Origin: Microbacterium sp. 3J1 | Lineage (GTDB): Bacteria; Actinomycetota; Actinomycetes; Actinomycetales; Microbacteriaceae | Direction of reading: 5' to 3' | Length of the DNA: 64,000 bases | Assembly (NCBI RefSeq): GCF_001049495.1 | Contig: NZ_CDWI01000014.1 | Span: 62,001 to 126,000 of the forward strand | Shown: in pieces, positions 16,569-24,902 of the stretch | Position numbering within the stretch: position 1 is the stretch's first letter | How the letters are laid out: every line of letters begins with the position of its first letter | Notes under the pieces: generated by a model | What the model saw: the letters and a program-made list of their open reading frames with translations, nothing else | Told to the model about the DNA's origin: nothing | The model's database searches: none | Translations under genes and position numbers: made by a program

Positions 16569-17408
16569 ATGACGGCTCTTCCTCATTTCACGGCACACAA
16601 CGGCTTCGTCCTCCCCGCGATCGGTCTCGGCACCTACGCCCTCGACGGCGATGCCGGAGCGGATGCCGTGGCGACGGCCATCGGCGCCGGATATCGCCTG
16701 ATCGACTCGGCGTTCAACTACGAGAACGAGGGCTCCGTGGGCCGCGGTGTGCGGCGCTCGGACGTCGATCGCTCCGAGGTGATCGTCACGACCAAGCTCC
16801 CGGGCCGCCACCACCCGTCGGCGAAGGCCCGCACGAGCATCGAGGAGAGCCGGTCGCGGCTGGGTCTGGATGCCACCGACCTGCACCTGATCCACTGGCC
16901 GAACCCGAGCCAGGACGAGTACGTGCAGGCCTGGGCGGCGCTCGTGGAGGCGCAGGAGCGGGGCGTGGTGCGTCAGATCGGCGTGTCCAACTTCCTTCCG
17001 GAGCACCTCGAGCGCATCGAACGCGAGACCGGGGTGCGTCCCGTCGTGAATCAGATCGAGGTGCACCCGTACTTCCCGCAGGCTGAGCAGCTGGCCTACC
17101 ACCGGGAGCACGGCATCCTCACGGAGGCGTGGAGCCCGCTGGGTCGTGCGAAGGAGCTGCTGGACGAGTCCGTGATCGGCGAGGTGGCCGAAGCGCACGG
17201 CATCTCCCCCGCGCAGACCGTGCTGGCCTGGCATGTGGCCCGGCAGACGGTCGCGATCCCCAAGGCATCGTCGATCGAGCACCAGCGGTCGAACCTCGCC
17301 GCGGGCGAGGTCGTCCTGGAGGCCACCGAGGTCGAGGCGATCACGGCGCTGGGGCGCGGCGACGGGCGGCTGTTCGACGCCGATCCCGCGACGCACGAGG
17401 AATCGTGA
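16569..17408 (+). CDS. Aldo/keto reductase (2,5-diketo-D-gluconate reductase type)
   Basis: A 279-residue NADPH-dependent oxidoreductase, (beta/alpha)8 barrel. Catalytic tetrad positions visible: Asp/Tyr in LIDSAFNYENEGSVG, Lys in VIVTTKLPG, and His in LHLIHWPN. Cofactor residues appear in IPKASSIEHQRSNL near the end. ATG 16569 lacks a Shine-Dalgarno and has a -10-like TACGCT just upstream, suggesting a leaderless mRNA. It is followed by a membrane methyltransferase-like gene 21 bases downstream. Confidence 0.9.
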   Translation: MTALPHFTAHNGFVLPAIGLGTYALDGDAGADAVATAIGAGYRLIDSAFNYENEGSVGRGVRRSDVDRSEVIVTTKLPGRHHPSAKARTSIEESRSRLGLDATDLHLIHWPNPSQDEYVQAWAALVEAQERGVVRQIGVSNFLPEHLERIERETGVRPVVNQIEVHPYFPQAEQLAYHREHGILTEAWSPLGRAKELLDESVIGEVAEAHGISPAQTVLAWHVARQTVAIPKASSIEHQRSNLAAGEVVLEATEVEAITALGRGDGRLFDADPATHEES

Positions 17409-17429
17409 GGCCGCTCCTAGACTGACGGG

Positions 17430-18365
17430 ATGCTCGTCGTCGCCGGTATCCGCATCACTCCGACGACGGCCCGGGCGTACTTCGGCATCCAGGCGCTCGC
17501 CGGCGCGGTGTGGTGGCTCGCCGTCTTCGGGTCGGATGCCGTGCGCACGGCGACCCTCGGGGGGCTCCCGCTCCCGCTCATGGCGATGCTCGACATCCCG
17601 TTGTTCGTCGTCGGCTCGGCGCTGACCGCCGTCGGCATCCGCTGGGCGCTGTGGATCACCGTCCCCTGGACCGTGCTGGTCGCCGCCGGCATGGCCCTCT
17701 ACGCGACCGTCACCACGATGGCGGGATGGGGAGCGCTGCTGATGGTGTGCGCCGCGGGTGCGAGCATCGCGGCCGCGATCGTCATCCTCTGGGGACGTGC
17801 ACCGGTCGAATGGCTCGTCACGGGCCCACTCGCCTTCCGATCGGCCGACCCGGTGGGTCGCGACCGCCTGCTGGCGCGCACCGGTCTGCAGACGCTCTTC
17901 TTCTGGGGCACGTTCCTCCTCCTCATCCCGCTCGGCGTCTCGTTCGTCGAATCGCGATGGCTGCTCGGCATCGAGCTGCCGGTGACCGCGCGGATCGCGG
18001 GCGCCGCTCTGCTCGCCGCCGCCACCGCGCTGGGCGTCTGGTCGGCGGTCACGATGTCGACGGACGGCGAGGGCACTCCCCTGCCGTCGCAGATGGCGAA
18101 CCGACTGGTCGTGACGGGACCGTACCGGTACGTGCGCAACCCCATGGCCGTGGCCGGGATCGCCCAGGGTGTGGCGGTGGGTCTGCTGTTCGACTCGTGG
18201 CTGGTGGTGATGTACTCGCTGGGCGGCTCGGTGCTGTGGAACACCGTCGTGCGACCGCTGGAGGAAGCGGATCTCGCGGCCAGGTTCGGGGCGGACTTCG
18301 ACGACTATCGCGCGCGCGTGTCGTGCTGGGTCCCGGTCAGACCCGCTGCGTCCCGAGCACTCTGA
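17430..18365 (+). CDS. Isoprenylcysteine/phospholipid methyltransferase-like membrane protein
   Basis: A 311-residue polytopic protein with roughly seven hydrophobic segments. The C-terminal part has VVTGPYRYVRNPMAVAGIAQG, the SAM-binding signature of the ICMT/PEMT superfamily, followed by EEADLAARFGADFDDYRARV as in DUF1295/ICMT enzymes. The N-terminal ~180 residues form extra membrane helices. The methyl acceptor is unknown. Its 3' end overlaps the convergent XRE regulator by about 29 bases. Confidence 0.8.
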   Translation: MLVVAGIRITPTTARAYFGIQALAGAVWWLAVFGSDAVRTATLGGLPLPLMAMLDIPLFVVGSALTAVGIRWALWITVPWTVLVAAGMALYATVTTMAGWGALLMVCAAGASIAAAIVILWGRAPVEWLVTGPLAFRSADPVGRDRLLARTGLQTLFFWGTFLLLIPLGVSFVESRWLLGIELPVTARIAGAALLAAATALGVWSAVTMSTDGEGTPLPSQMANRLVVTGPYRYVRNPMAVAGIAQGVAVGLLFDSWLVVMYSLGGSVLWNTVVRPLEEADLAARFGADFDDYRARVSCWVPVRPAASRAL

Positions 18366-19173
18366 GGAGCTCGAGCCTGCTCGCGGCATCCGTGCCCGGT
18401 GCCGCGGTGAGGACGACCAGCGCCTGCGACTCGTCCTCGGTGAACAGCGCCTGACAGTCCACCTCGATCTGGCCGATCTCGGGATGGATCAGCACCTTGC
18501 GATCGTCGAATCGCCGCTGCACCTCGTGCACCTCCCAGAGGGCGGCGAACTCGGCGCTCCGCGGCCGGAGCTCACGGACGATGTCGCCCGCCCGGGACCG
18601 CTCGCCGAGAGCTCCGTAGGCAGAGCGCAACGAGGCCACGAGAACCCGTCCGCGGTGGGCGTGGTCCGCCTCGGGATAGCGGCGTCGCTCATCGTCCGGG
18701 TGCGCGAACCAGCGGTAGATCCCGCTGCGCTCGAGTCCCGTGAGGCCGCTCGCATCACCCAGCAGGGCACGTGCGGCGTCGTTCTGCACGAGTACCTCGT
18801 CGAGCACCGACACCACGAAGGTCGGGGTGTCGTCGAGGCGGTCGAGCACCCGCAGCATCCCGGGGTGCACGTAGTCGGTGAAGGTCGTGCGATCGGGCGC
18901 ACTGTGGCCACACACGCGATGCAGGTAGTCCCGCTCGTCCGGCGTCAGGCGGAGAGCCCGAGCCAGCGATGCCAGGATCTGGGCGCTCGGCTGCGGACCA
19001 CGCCGCTGCTCGAGCCGCGTGTAGTAGTCGGTGGACATCGCCGCCAGCTGGGCGACCTCCTCCCGACGGAGTCCCGGCGTGCGTCGGCGCGGTCCCGCGC
19101 TGAGACCGACGTCCGATGGCCGCAGCTGCTCGCGTCGGCGCACCAGGAACTCGGCGAGTGCGTCTCTGTCCAT
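18337..19173 (-). CDS. XRE/MmyB-like transcriptional regulator
   Basis: A 278-residue protein with an N-terminal helix-turn-helix (residues ~10-65: RRTPGLRREEVAQLAAMSTDYYTRLEQRRGPQ) and a C-terminal MmyB-type ligand-binding domain (~100-270: DYVHPGMLRVLDRLDDTPTFV ... EVHEVQRRFDDRKVLIHPEIG). MmyB domains resemble PAS folds and may bind fatty acids or aromatic compounds. It is divergent from the SDR gene at 19275, with a palindromic sequence between them. It is related in architecture to the regulator at 60356. I use ATG 19173; nine more codons upstream are open. Confidence 0.9.
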   Translation of the reverse strand: MDRDALAEFLVRRREQLRPSDVGLSAGPRRRTPGLRREEVAQLAAMSTDYYTRLEQRRGPQPSAQILASLARALRLTPDERDYLHRVCGHSAPDRTTFTDYVHPGMLRVLDRLDDTPTFVVSVLDEVLVQNDAARALLGDASGLTGLERSGIYRWFAHPDDERRRYPEADHAHRGRVLVASLRSAYGALGERSRAGDIVRELRPRSAEFAALWEVHEVQRRFDDRKVLIHPEIGQIEVDCQALFTEDESQALVVLTAAPGTDAASRLELLRVLGTQRV

Positions 19174-19199
19174 CCGAGAAGTATCCCCTGGCGCGACCA

Positions 19200-19226
19200 C
19201 GGGGATCCAGGGACCGCGGATCCCCG
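19200..19226. promoter_or_regulatory. Candidate operator, 9-bp inverted repeat
   Basis: CGGGGATCC-n9-GGATCCCCG lies between the divergent XRE regulator and SDR starts. A third half-site, ATCCCC, occurs just left (about 19183-19188) facing the GGGGAT of the first arm. Position and symmetry suggest binding by the adjacent XRE protein; this is inferred only. Confidence 0.5.
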
Positions 19227-19274
19227 GATCGGGCGTCTCTGGAGCGGGGCCGCCCGGCGACGAAGAGTGGACGC

Positions 19275-20039
19275 ATGGACATCAGCGGAAACACCATCTT
19301 CATCCCCGGCGCGACCAGCGGCATCGGCCTGGCCCTGGCGCGCGAACTCGCCACGCGTGGCAACACGGTGATCGTCGGCGGGCGCCGCGCCGAGATCCTG
19401 GACGAGATCGCCGCGGCGAACCCGGGCATCGGCACCCAGCGGATCGACACGACCGACCCCGCGAGCATCACGGAGGCCGCCCGCACCGTGCTCGAGGCGC
19501 ACCCCGACCTCAACGTGCTCATCACGATGGCCGGCATCATGCGCAGCGAGGACTGGACGACGCCCTCGGGCTTCCTCGACACCGCGGAGGCGACCGTCAC
19601 CACGAACCTGCTCGGACCGATCCGTCTCATCGCGGCGTTCATCGAGCACCTGCGCTCGATGCCCGACGCGACGATCATGACCGTGTCGTCCGGGCTCGCG
19701 TTCGCACCCCTCCGGGTCACGCCCACGTACAACGCGACCAAGGCCGCCATCCACATGCTCAGCGAATCGCTGCGACTGCAGCTGGCCGGATCGAGCGTGT
19801 CGGTCCTCGAGCTGGAGCCGCCGTCTGTGCGCACCGGCCTCATGCCGGGTCAGGAGACGAGCGACTTCGCCATGCCGCTCGAGGACTTCGTCGCGGAGGT
19901 CGTCGACCTGATCGCCACGCAGCCGGACGCGACCGAGATCCAGGTCGAGAACGTGAAGTTCCTCCGCTACGGCGAGGCGCGTGGAGACTACGACCAGGTC
20001 GTCGCCACCCTCAACAGCCGCGATCCGCACGGGCGCTGA
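19275..20039 (+). CDS. SDR family oxidoreductase
   Basis: A 254-residue short-chain dehydrogenase. It has the Rossmann motif GATSGIGLALAREL (residues ~10-23), NVLITMAGIMRS in place of the usual NNAG, the catalytic Ser in MTVSSGL and Tyr-x3-Lys in PTYNATKAAIH. The N-terminus (ISGNTIFIPGATSGIG) is DltE-like. NAD(P)H binding is expected; the substrate is unknown. It is divergent from the MmyB-type regulator, which probably controls it. Confidence 0.9.
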   Translation: MDISGNTIFIPGATSGIGLALARELATRGNTVIVGGRRAEILDEIAAANPGIGTQRIDTTDPASITEAARTVLEAHPDLNVLITMAGIMRSEDWTTPSGFLDTAEATVTTNLLGPIRLIAAFIEHLRSMPDATIMTVSSGLAFAPLRVTPTYNATKAAIHMLSESLRLQLAGSSVSVLELEPPSVRTGLMPGQETSDFAMPLEDFVAEVVDLIATQPDATEIQVENVKFLRYGEARGDYDQVVATLNSRDPHGR

Positions 20040-20060
20040 GGCTCGGCCTCCGTCTCGGAA

Positions 20061-20099
20061 GCGGTCGACGCGGCGCCCTCAGAGTGCCGCGTCGACCGC
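20061..20099. terminator. Bidirectional terminator-like hairpin
   Basis: Perfect 14-bp stem GCGGTCGACGCGGC ... GCCGCGTCGACCGC with an 11-base loop, between the convergent SDR and TIGR01777 genes. The right arm and loop overlap the 3' coding end of the TIGR01777 gene. Confidence 0.6.
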
Positions 20100-20969
20100 C
20101 GCGGCGGCCGTCGAGTGGGTGAAGGTGAAGCCTGAGGCCTGCAGCACGGCGGGCTGCACGTCGGCATCCGAGAGGAGCAGCGAATCCGCAGCGTCTGCGC
20201 TGAGCGCGAGCCGCAGCGCCCAACTCGGAGCCGGCAGCCAGAACGGTCGCCGCATGCGGCGGGCGAGGGCCCGGCCGATGTCGTCGGCCGACGCCTTCGT
20301 CGGGCCCGTGAAGTTGACGGGGCCCTGGAGCTTCTCATCGATCACATGCCGGATGCCGCGGACCTCGTCCTCGAGCGAGATCCACGGCCAGATCTGCGTG
20401 CCCCGACCGATGGGGCCGGCGACACCGAACCGGGTGAGCTGGATCAGCGGCTTGAGCACCCCCTGACGGTGGATGATGGGCGCCGTGCGCAGCAGCGCCA
20501 CCCGCACGTCGTCTCCCGCCCGCCGCGCCTCGTGCTCCCACCGCACGCAGAGTCGCGCGAGGAAGGTGTCGCCCGCCCGCGAGTCCTCGGTGATGATCCT
20601 GCCTGGCGCCGACCCGTAGAACCCGACGGCGGATGCCGAGACGAAAGACGGGGAGTCCTCGTGGAGCTCCCGCACGGCGGCGGCGAGCGTGCGGGTGGTC
20701 GTGATGCGCGAGTCGATGAGCTCGCGGCGGTAGCGGGGAGTCCACGGCAGCCGCCCGACGCTCGCGCCGCCGAGTGCGACGACGGCGTCCGCGCCGGCGA
20801 GGACGTCGGGATGGAGCTCGTGCTCGCCCGGGAACCACTGCACCTCGTCGGCTCCGCGCGGAGGGCGCCGCACCAGGGTCGTGACCTCCACGCCGTCCTG
20901 CCGCAGCGACGACGCCAAGGCCGTGCCGATGAGTCCTGATGCGCCGCTGATGACGACTCGCTGTGCCAT
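20079..20969 (-). CDS. TIGR01777 family NAD-dependent epimerase/dehydratase
   Basis: A 296-residue extended-SDR protein. It starts RVVISGASGLIGTALASSLRQDG (Rossmann GxxGxxG). It has VNFTGPTKASADDIGRALAR and ADVQPAVLQASGFTF near the end, both diagnostic of TIGR01777/YfcH. The central FVSASAVGFYGS carries the active-site Ser and Tyr region. It is cytosolic, substrate unknown, and sometimes linked to division (SulA-like in cyanobacteria). Confidence 0.9.
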   Translation of the reverse strand: MAQRVVISGASGLIGTALASSLRQDGVEVTTLVRRPPRGADEVQWFPGEHELHPDVLAGADAVVALGGASVGRLPWTPRYRRELIDSRITTTRTLAAAVRELHEDSPSFVSASAVGFYGSAPGRIITEDSRAGDTFLARLCVRWEHEARRAGDDVRVALLRTAPIIHRQGVLKPLIQLTRFGVAGPIGRGTQIWPWISLEDEVRGIRHVIDEKLQGPVNFTGPTKASADDIGRALARRMRRPFWLPAPSWALRLALSADAADSLLLSDADVQPAVLQASGFTFTHSTAAAAVDAAL

Positions 20970-21065
20970 GGTCGCTCCCGTTCGGATATCGGAATGCTGC
21001 TGGTGCCGAGTCTGTCACGGCTGAGCGGTGCTCCGGTGTCGGAGCCCACGGGTACCGTGCCGCAC

Positions 21066-21902
21066 ATGACCGAACCCGTGCAGGCCTGGTGGGCGCGACG
21101 TCAGTTCTCCCGCGGCCTCGACGTGCCGTACCCCGTCGGCACGTACCGCGCGGCGTGGGCGGCGTACCCCGAGCTCATCCGCCAGTACCACCCCGAGCTC
21201 AACCACGGCATCGCGCTGTCGCAGGTGCCGCTCGGCGCAGACGTCCTGCTGTGCTGGGAATGCCGGGTCGGGCACCGCTTCGCGGCGACGCCGACCGAGC
21301 AGCGCGAGCGTCCGGGGCGGGTGCGACGACAATCGTCGTGGTGCCCGGACTGCTCCACACTGGCACGACCGCAGCCGGTCGTGCTCGGTGAGGCCCGCGC
21401 GATACCTCGGCGCCCGAAACCGCCGGCGCCGCCGCTGTGCACGAAGACGCCGCCGCTCCCGACCGGCGAGGCGTTCGTCAGCGCGTGCGCTCCGGCACCC
21501 GCGTCCGCCGCCGAGGCGAGGCTGCGCGCAGGTCTGGCCGCGAGGATCTCCTTCACCCCGGGCGTCAACGCGATCAAGGTCGCGCGGCCCTTCTTCCGTC
21601 ATACCGAGGTCTGGCCGGACATCGTCCTGCCCGAGCTCCGAGTGGCGATCGAGTACGACACCGTGGGGCGTCACGGTCTGGAGCACGTCGGTCGCCGGGA
21701 GGAGACCGATCGTCGCAAGGACCGTGCGATCCGCGCCGCCGGATGGGAGGTGGTCCGCATCCGCACAGGAAAGCTGGAACCCCTCGGACCCCATGATCTG
21801 CAGATGCCGACTGTGTCCGCGCGCGGCATCGACCGCATCGTCGAGACACTGCGCGGAATCCGCGGGACGCTTCTGGTCGATGCCTACCTGACGGAACAAT
21901 GA
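21066..21902 (+). CDS. Zinc-ribbon protein with Vsr/DUF559-like nuclease domain
   Basis: A 278-residue protein. The N-terminal part has two Cys pairs, LLCWECRVGHRF and WCPDCS, forming a zinc ribbon like the 'treble-clef' repeats of zf-HC-type proteins. A Pro-rich linker follows. The C-terminal half has WPDIVLPELRVAIEYDTVG ... RREETDRRKDRAIRAAGWEVVRIR, which resembles the very-short-patch-repair/DUF559 endonuclease fold, with Asp and Glu candidates on adjacent strands. DNA or RNA cutting is inferred, not shown. It is divergent from the TIGR01777 gene and shows no defence partners. Confidence 0.65.
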   Translation: MTEPVQAWWARRQFSRGLDVPYPVGTYRAAWAAYPELIRQYHPELNHGIALSQVPLGADVLLCWECRVGHRFAATPTEQRERPGRVRRQSSWCPDCSTLARPQPVVLGEARAIPRRPKPPAPPLCTKTPPLPTGEAFVSACAPAPASAAEARLRAGLAARISFTPGVNAIKVARPFFRHTEVWPDIVLPELRVAIEYDTVGRHGLEHVGRREETDRRKDRAIRAAGWEVVRIRTGKLEPLGPHDLQMPTVSARGIDRIVETLRGIRGTLLVDAYLTEQ

Positions 21903-21941
21903 CGCGCCGGGCAGAACAGTGTGCCGATCAGGCAACGACCG

Positions 21942-22319
21942 TCAGACCGGCGGTGCGTCGCCCTGTGCACGTACCACGGCGGTCCATTCCGACGTGAGGA
22001 AGCGCGCCTCCCCCGCCGCGACGATCTGCGCGTTGTCGTTCGGACCGCGCTCCGGGCGCATCGTCAGGCCGCCGACCTCGAGGCTGGGGATGAACTCGCG
22101 GACGCACTCGATGCTGCCGCGGACGAGCAGCTCCGCGGTCTGCTCGGGTGACGACGCGGCTCCGATCACCTGATCGTCGTGCGCGATGAGCATCGAGTGC
22201 CAGACGCGCCCTTTCCCCGCCGCATCGAGGGTGAACCTCATGAGCCCCTGTGGCGCGGCTTCGACCTCGATCTCGATCTCGCCGACGACCGACTCCTCGT
22301 CCCCCGTGGACATGTCCAT
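21942..22319 (-). CDS. Conserved hypothetical protein
   Basis: 125 residues from ATG 22319 (GGGGGA upstream). Acidic N-terminus (MSTGDEESVVGEIEIEVE) followed by a mixed alpha/beta stretch, MLIAHDDQVIGAASSPEQTAELLVRG, and EVGGLTMRPERGPNDNAQIVA. No signal peptide, metal motif or membrane segment. I do not recognise a family. It is divergent from the AAA ATPase gene about 200 bases away. Confidence 0.6.
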   Translation of the reverse strand: MDMSTGDEESVVGEIEIEVEAAPQGLMRFTLDAAGKGRVWHSMLIAHDDQVIGAASSPEQTAELLVRGSIECVREFIPSLEVGGLTMRPERGPNDNAQIVAAGEARFLTSEWTAVVRAQGDAPPV

Positions 22320-22465
22320 ACCAGTCCCCCGACCGGGCGGTCCCACACCGCTGTCCGCTCAGAATACTGGTCCGGGCGCCTCTGCGGACCCCCGATCGTC
22401 GCGAACTCGCGCGCGTGGCCGAGGGGGCGCGACACGCCCGGCGGGCACCTCTTTCCGGATTCGTC

Positions 22466-22492
22466 TTACGGTTCGAGGGTTCCTGCCGATAG
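22466..22492 (+). promoter_or_regulatory. Flagellar-sigma-type promoter of the AAA ATPase gene
   Basis: TTAC-N15-GCCGATAG, the closest match in the window to the WhiG/FliA -10 consensus GCCGATAA, with the TTAC seen at -35 in all six flagellar promoters here. The predicted transcript start is about 20 bases before the GTG at 22522. Confidence 0.65.
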
Positions 22493-22521
22493 ACAGGTAC
22501 GGGGAGCGAAGGCGGAGGACT

Positions 22522-23610
22522 GTGACAAGCACTTACATCGAGGCGGGCGGGCACGTCCGCGTCTACGACGATGCCGTGCGCACCCATGAGGTGTTCCCTC
22601 TCGGCACGTACCGCGTGCATTTCAGCTCGAAAGAGGGCTTCAGCCTCGTCAAGATCGACGACCTCACGATCGGCGCGGAGAAGATCTACGGAGGTCGCGA
22701 CCGCAAGGTCTCGAAGATCTTCCGCTCGTACGCTCTCTCGGACCGCAGTCTCGGCGTGATGCTGTCGGGCGACAAGGGCATCGGCAAGTCGCTCTTCCTC
22801 CGCATGGTCGCCGCGGCGGCCCGTGAACAGGGGCTGCCGGTGGTCGTCGTCTCCGAGGACCATGACGGGATCGTCGAATTCCTCGACAGCCTCGACGAGT
22901 GCCTCATCGTGCTGGACGAGTTCGAGAAGGTGTTCCCCGCGGGCCGCCGAGGACACGGCGACGGATCGAACCGTCAGAACCAGTTCCTGTCGCTGTTCGA
23001 CGGCCTCTCGTCGGTGAAGCGCATCTACTGCCTCACCGTCAACGACGTGGCGGACGTCAGCACGTATCTCGTGAACCGCCCCGGCAGGTTCCACTACCAC
23101 ATGCGCTTCGAGTACCCCGGCCCGGACGAGGTCAGGCAGTACCTGCTGGATCAGGCTCCGCATGCCGCGCCGGAGGAGATCGAGAACGTCGCGCTCTTCT
23201 CGCGCCGGGCGCGACTGAACTACGATCACCTCCGCGCCATCGCGTTCGAGCTCGAGCAGCCGGACACGCTCTTCTCGGAGGTCGTCGAGGACCTCAACAT
23301 CAAGTCGATCGAGCCGAGCACCTACCGGATCGAGGCGCGCTTCCCCGATGGCAAGGTGTGGTCCGAGGAGGTCGAGATGAACCTCTTCGAGCGCGGGGAC
23401 GTCGGTCGCACGTTCGAACTCCGCAACGGGACGCGGTCGATCTTCGCGTCGTTCGTGCCCAAGGACCTCATCTTCGAGCCGGACGGCGGGATCTTCGTGC
23501 CGATCACGAGACTCGAGCTCCTCGACGACGAGGACGAGGAGCCGGAGATCTATCCGACGTCGGTCGCCCTCACCCTCATCGGGCAGGCGGCGTACGGCTT
23601 CGGCCTCTGA
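22522..23610 (+). CDS. AAA family ATPase of unknown function, putative motility-regulon member
   Basis: A 362-residue protein with GTG 22522 after GGCGGAGG. The N-terminal ~75 residues form a small beta-rich domain (HVRVYDDAVRTHEVFPLGTY). The AAA core shows Walker A GDKGIGKS at 83-90, Walker B CLIVLDEFEK at 127-136, a sensor-1 Asn in LTVNDVAD near 174, and an arginine-finger-like NRPGRFHYH at 185-193. The C-terminal ~75 residues are again beta-rich and acidic. I know no name for this arrangement. Its promoter matches the flagellar set, and it ends 6 bases from the convergent sigma factor gene. A number- or placement-control role is speculative. Confidence 0.8.
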   Translation: MTSTYIEAGGHVRVYDDAVRTHEVFPLGTYRVHFSSKEGFSLVKIDDLTIGAEKIYGGRDRKVSKIFRSYALSDRSLGVMLSGDKGIGKSLFLRMVAAAAREQGLPVVVVSEDHDGIVEFLDSLDECLIVLDEFEKVFPAGRRGHGDGSNRQNQFLSLFDGLSSVKRIYCLTVNDVADVSTYLVNRPGRFHYHMRFEYPGPDEVRQYLLDQAPHAAPEEIENVALFSRRARLNYDHLRAIAFELEQPDTLFSEVVEDLNIKSIEPSTYRIEARFPDGKVWSEEVEMNLFERGDVGRTFELRNGTRSIFASFVPKDLIFEPDGGIFVPITRLELLDDEDEEPEIYPTSVALTLIGQAAYGFGL

Positions 23611-23616
23611 CGGCCG

Positions 23617-24420
23617 CTAGACGCCGATGCTCAACGGCATCAGCGCGCGGGTGAGACGCTGGCCGCCCGCGGCGATGCGCTCGAGGTAGGACTCGATGGC
23701 AGGCGCCGACGACCGCGACGCGCGCTGCGTCACCACACGGGCGTCGTCCGCGTAATGACGATCGAGGGCGTCGCGCAGCATCCGTATCCCTTCAGCGCGA
23801 TGCTGCGACACGGCGGCGTGCGAGACCCCGAGCTCCTCTGCGATCTCCGTGACAGTGCGGTCCTCGAAGTAGACGGCGCGGATGATCGACCGCTTGCGTT
23901 CGGGCAACGCGTCGATGGCGCGATGCAGCAGGGCATCGCGCTCGGTGGTGAGGGCGAGGTCTTCGGGCAGGTGTCCCGTCCACGCGATCTCGACCTCGTC
24001 TGCGGCGTCCAGACTCAGGATGAGACGCTCGGCGTCGGCGAGGCCTTCGCGCACCTCGACGGGATCGACCCCCATCGCAGCGGCGATCTCCGCCACGGTC
24101 GGTGTGCGGCCGAGCGTCGTGGTGAGGGTCTCCCTGACCTTGGTGGTCCGCCTGGCCCTGACCCGCACGGGGCGCGGCGCCCAGTCCATCGAGCGCAGCT
24201 CGTCTTTGAGCGCCCAGTCGATGCGGCCCCTGGCGAAGGCGCCGAACGGGATCCCGAGACTGGCGTCGTACTTCTCCGCTGCGCGAACCAGGGCGAATGC
24301 ACCCGCCGACGCGAGATCGTCGCGGGAGACGTGGGTCAGACGCGACGAGACGTGCGCCGTCGCTGCTCCCACGATGTGCAGGTGATCGACCACGAGCTGA
24401 TTGCGCGCGCGCTGGGGCAC
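23617..24420 (-). CDS. RNA polymerase sigma factor, FliA/WhiG-like (sigma-70 family)
   Basis: 267 residues from GTG 24420 (GAAGAGG upstream). It contains region 2 (HVSRDDLASAGAFALVRAAEKYD ... GIPFGAFARGRIDWALKDELRS), a region 3 helix (LTTTLGRTPTVAEIAAAMGV), and a region 4 helix-turn-helix (RAVYFEDRTVTEIAEELGVSHAAVSQHRAEGI). The order and the GIPFGAFA-R-RI-WALKDELR segment are FliA-like. An upstream ATG at 24498 would leave almost no room for a promoter after the HU terminator, hence the start chosen. It flanks the flagellar cluster on the side opposite the second sigma gene. Confidence 0.85.
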   Translation of the reverse strand: MPQRARNQLVVDHLHIVGAATAHVSSRLTHVSRDDLASAGAFALVRAAEKYDASLGIPFGAFARGRIDWALKDELRSMDWAPRPVRVRARRTTKVRETLTTTLGRTPTVAEIAAAMGVDPVEVREGLADAERLILSLDAADEVEIAWTGHLPEDLALTTERDALLHRAIDALPERKRSIIRAVYFEDRTVTEIAEELGVSHAAVSQHRAEGIRMLRDALDRHYADDARVVTQRASRSSAPAIESYLERIAAGGQRLTRALMPLSIGV

Positions 24421-24532
24421 CGGATCCGCCTCTTCCCTATCGTGAGAGTCTCCGCCGGCGACTCTCGATACGATCACTCCCCAGCGACCGGTTCCCATTC
24501 AACTACATGCCGGAGGGTTCTGACGCACAGAA

Positions 24533-24562
24533 AATCCCCGACGGCCGAAACCGTCGGGGATT
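24533..24562 (-). terminator. Rho-independent terminator of the HU-like gene
   Basis: Hairpin AATCCCCGACGG-ccgaaa-CCGTCGGGGATT followed on the minus strand by TTCTGTG. It begins about 25 bases after the HU gene stop. Confidence 0.85.
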
Positions 24563-24587
24563 CTCGTTTACGTTCATATCCGGTGCG

Positions 24588-24902
24588 CTAGTCGTTCACC
24601 TTCACGCGGCGGTTCACCTCGCGCGTCGCGGAGAACTTCAGGACGGTGTAGTCGTTGACCTCGCCGGCACCCTCGTCCTTCGAGAACTGCACGCGGTGAC
24701 CCTTGTGCGTCTGCGGGTAGAACTTGCCGAAGTTGGTGAGTGTCACCGTGTTGCCCTGACCGACCAGATCGAGCAGTTCGTCGATCATGGCGTTGTACGC
24801 GGTCTGCGCGGCGTGGACGGAGATCCCTCCCCGCCGTGCGAAACGCTGCACGAATTCCCGCTTGCTCACCCTGTTCGCATCGAGCGCGCGTGTTGTGCTC
24901 AT
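24588..24902 (-). CDS. HU family DNA-binding protein
   Basis: 104 residues from ATG 24902. The N-terminal helices (RVSKREFVQRFARRGGISVHAAQTAYNAMIDELLDLV) and GNTVTLTNFGKFYPQTHKG match the HU/IHF body and the start of the DNA-binding arm; KGHRVQFSKDEGAGEVNDYT replaces the standard arm. The final VLKFSATREVNRRVKV is the HU closing helix. It is a divergent HU with an altered arm, probably a nucleoid-associated protein. Another ATG lies 12 bases upstream. Confidence 0.85.
   Translation of the reverse strand: MSTTRALDANRVSKREFVQRFARRGGISVHAAQTAYNAMIDELLDLVGQGNTVTLTNFGKFYPQTHKGHRVQFSKDEGAGEVNDYTVLKFSATREVNRRVKVND

Noticed and set aside
24437..24466. Flagellar -10-like CACGATAG upstream of the first sigma gene
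   Set aside because: The matching -35 (GGTTAC or TTAC) is missing at 15 or 16 bases, so autoregulation through this motif is not supported.
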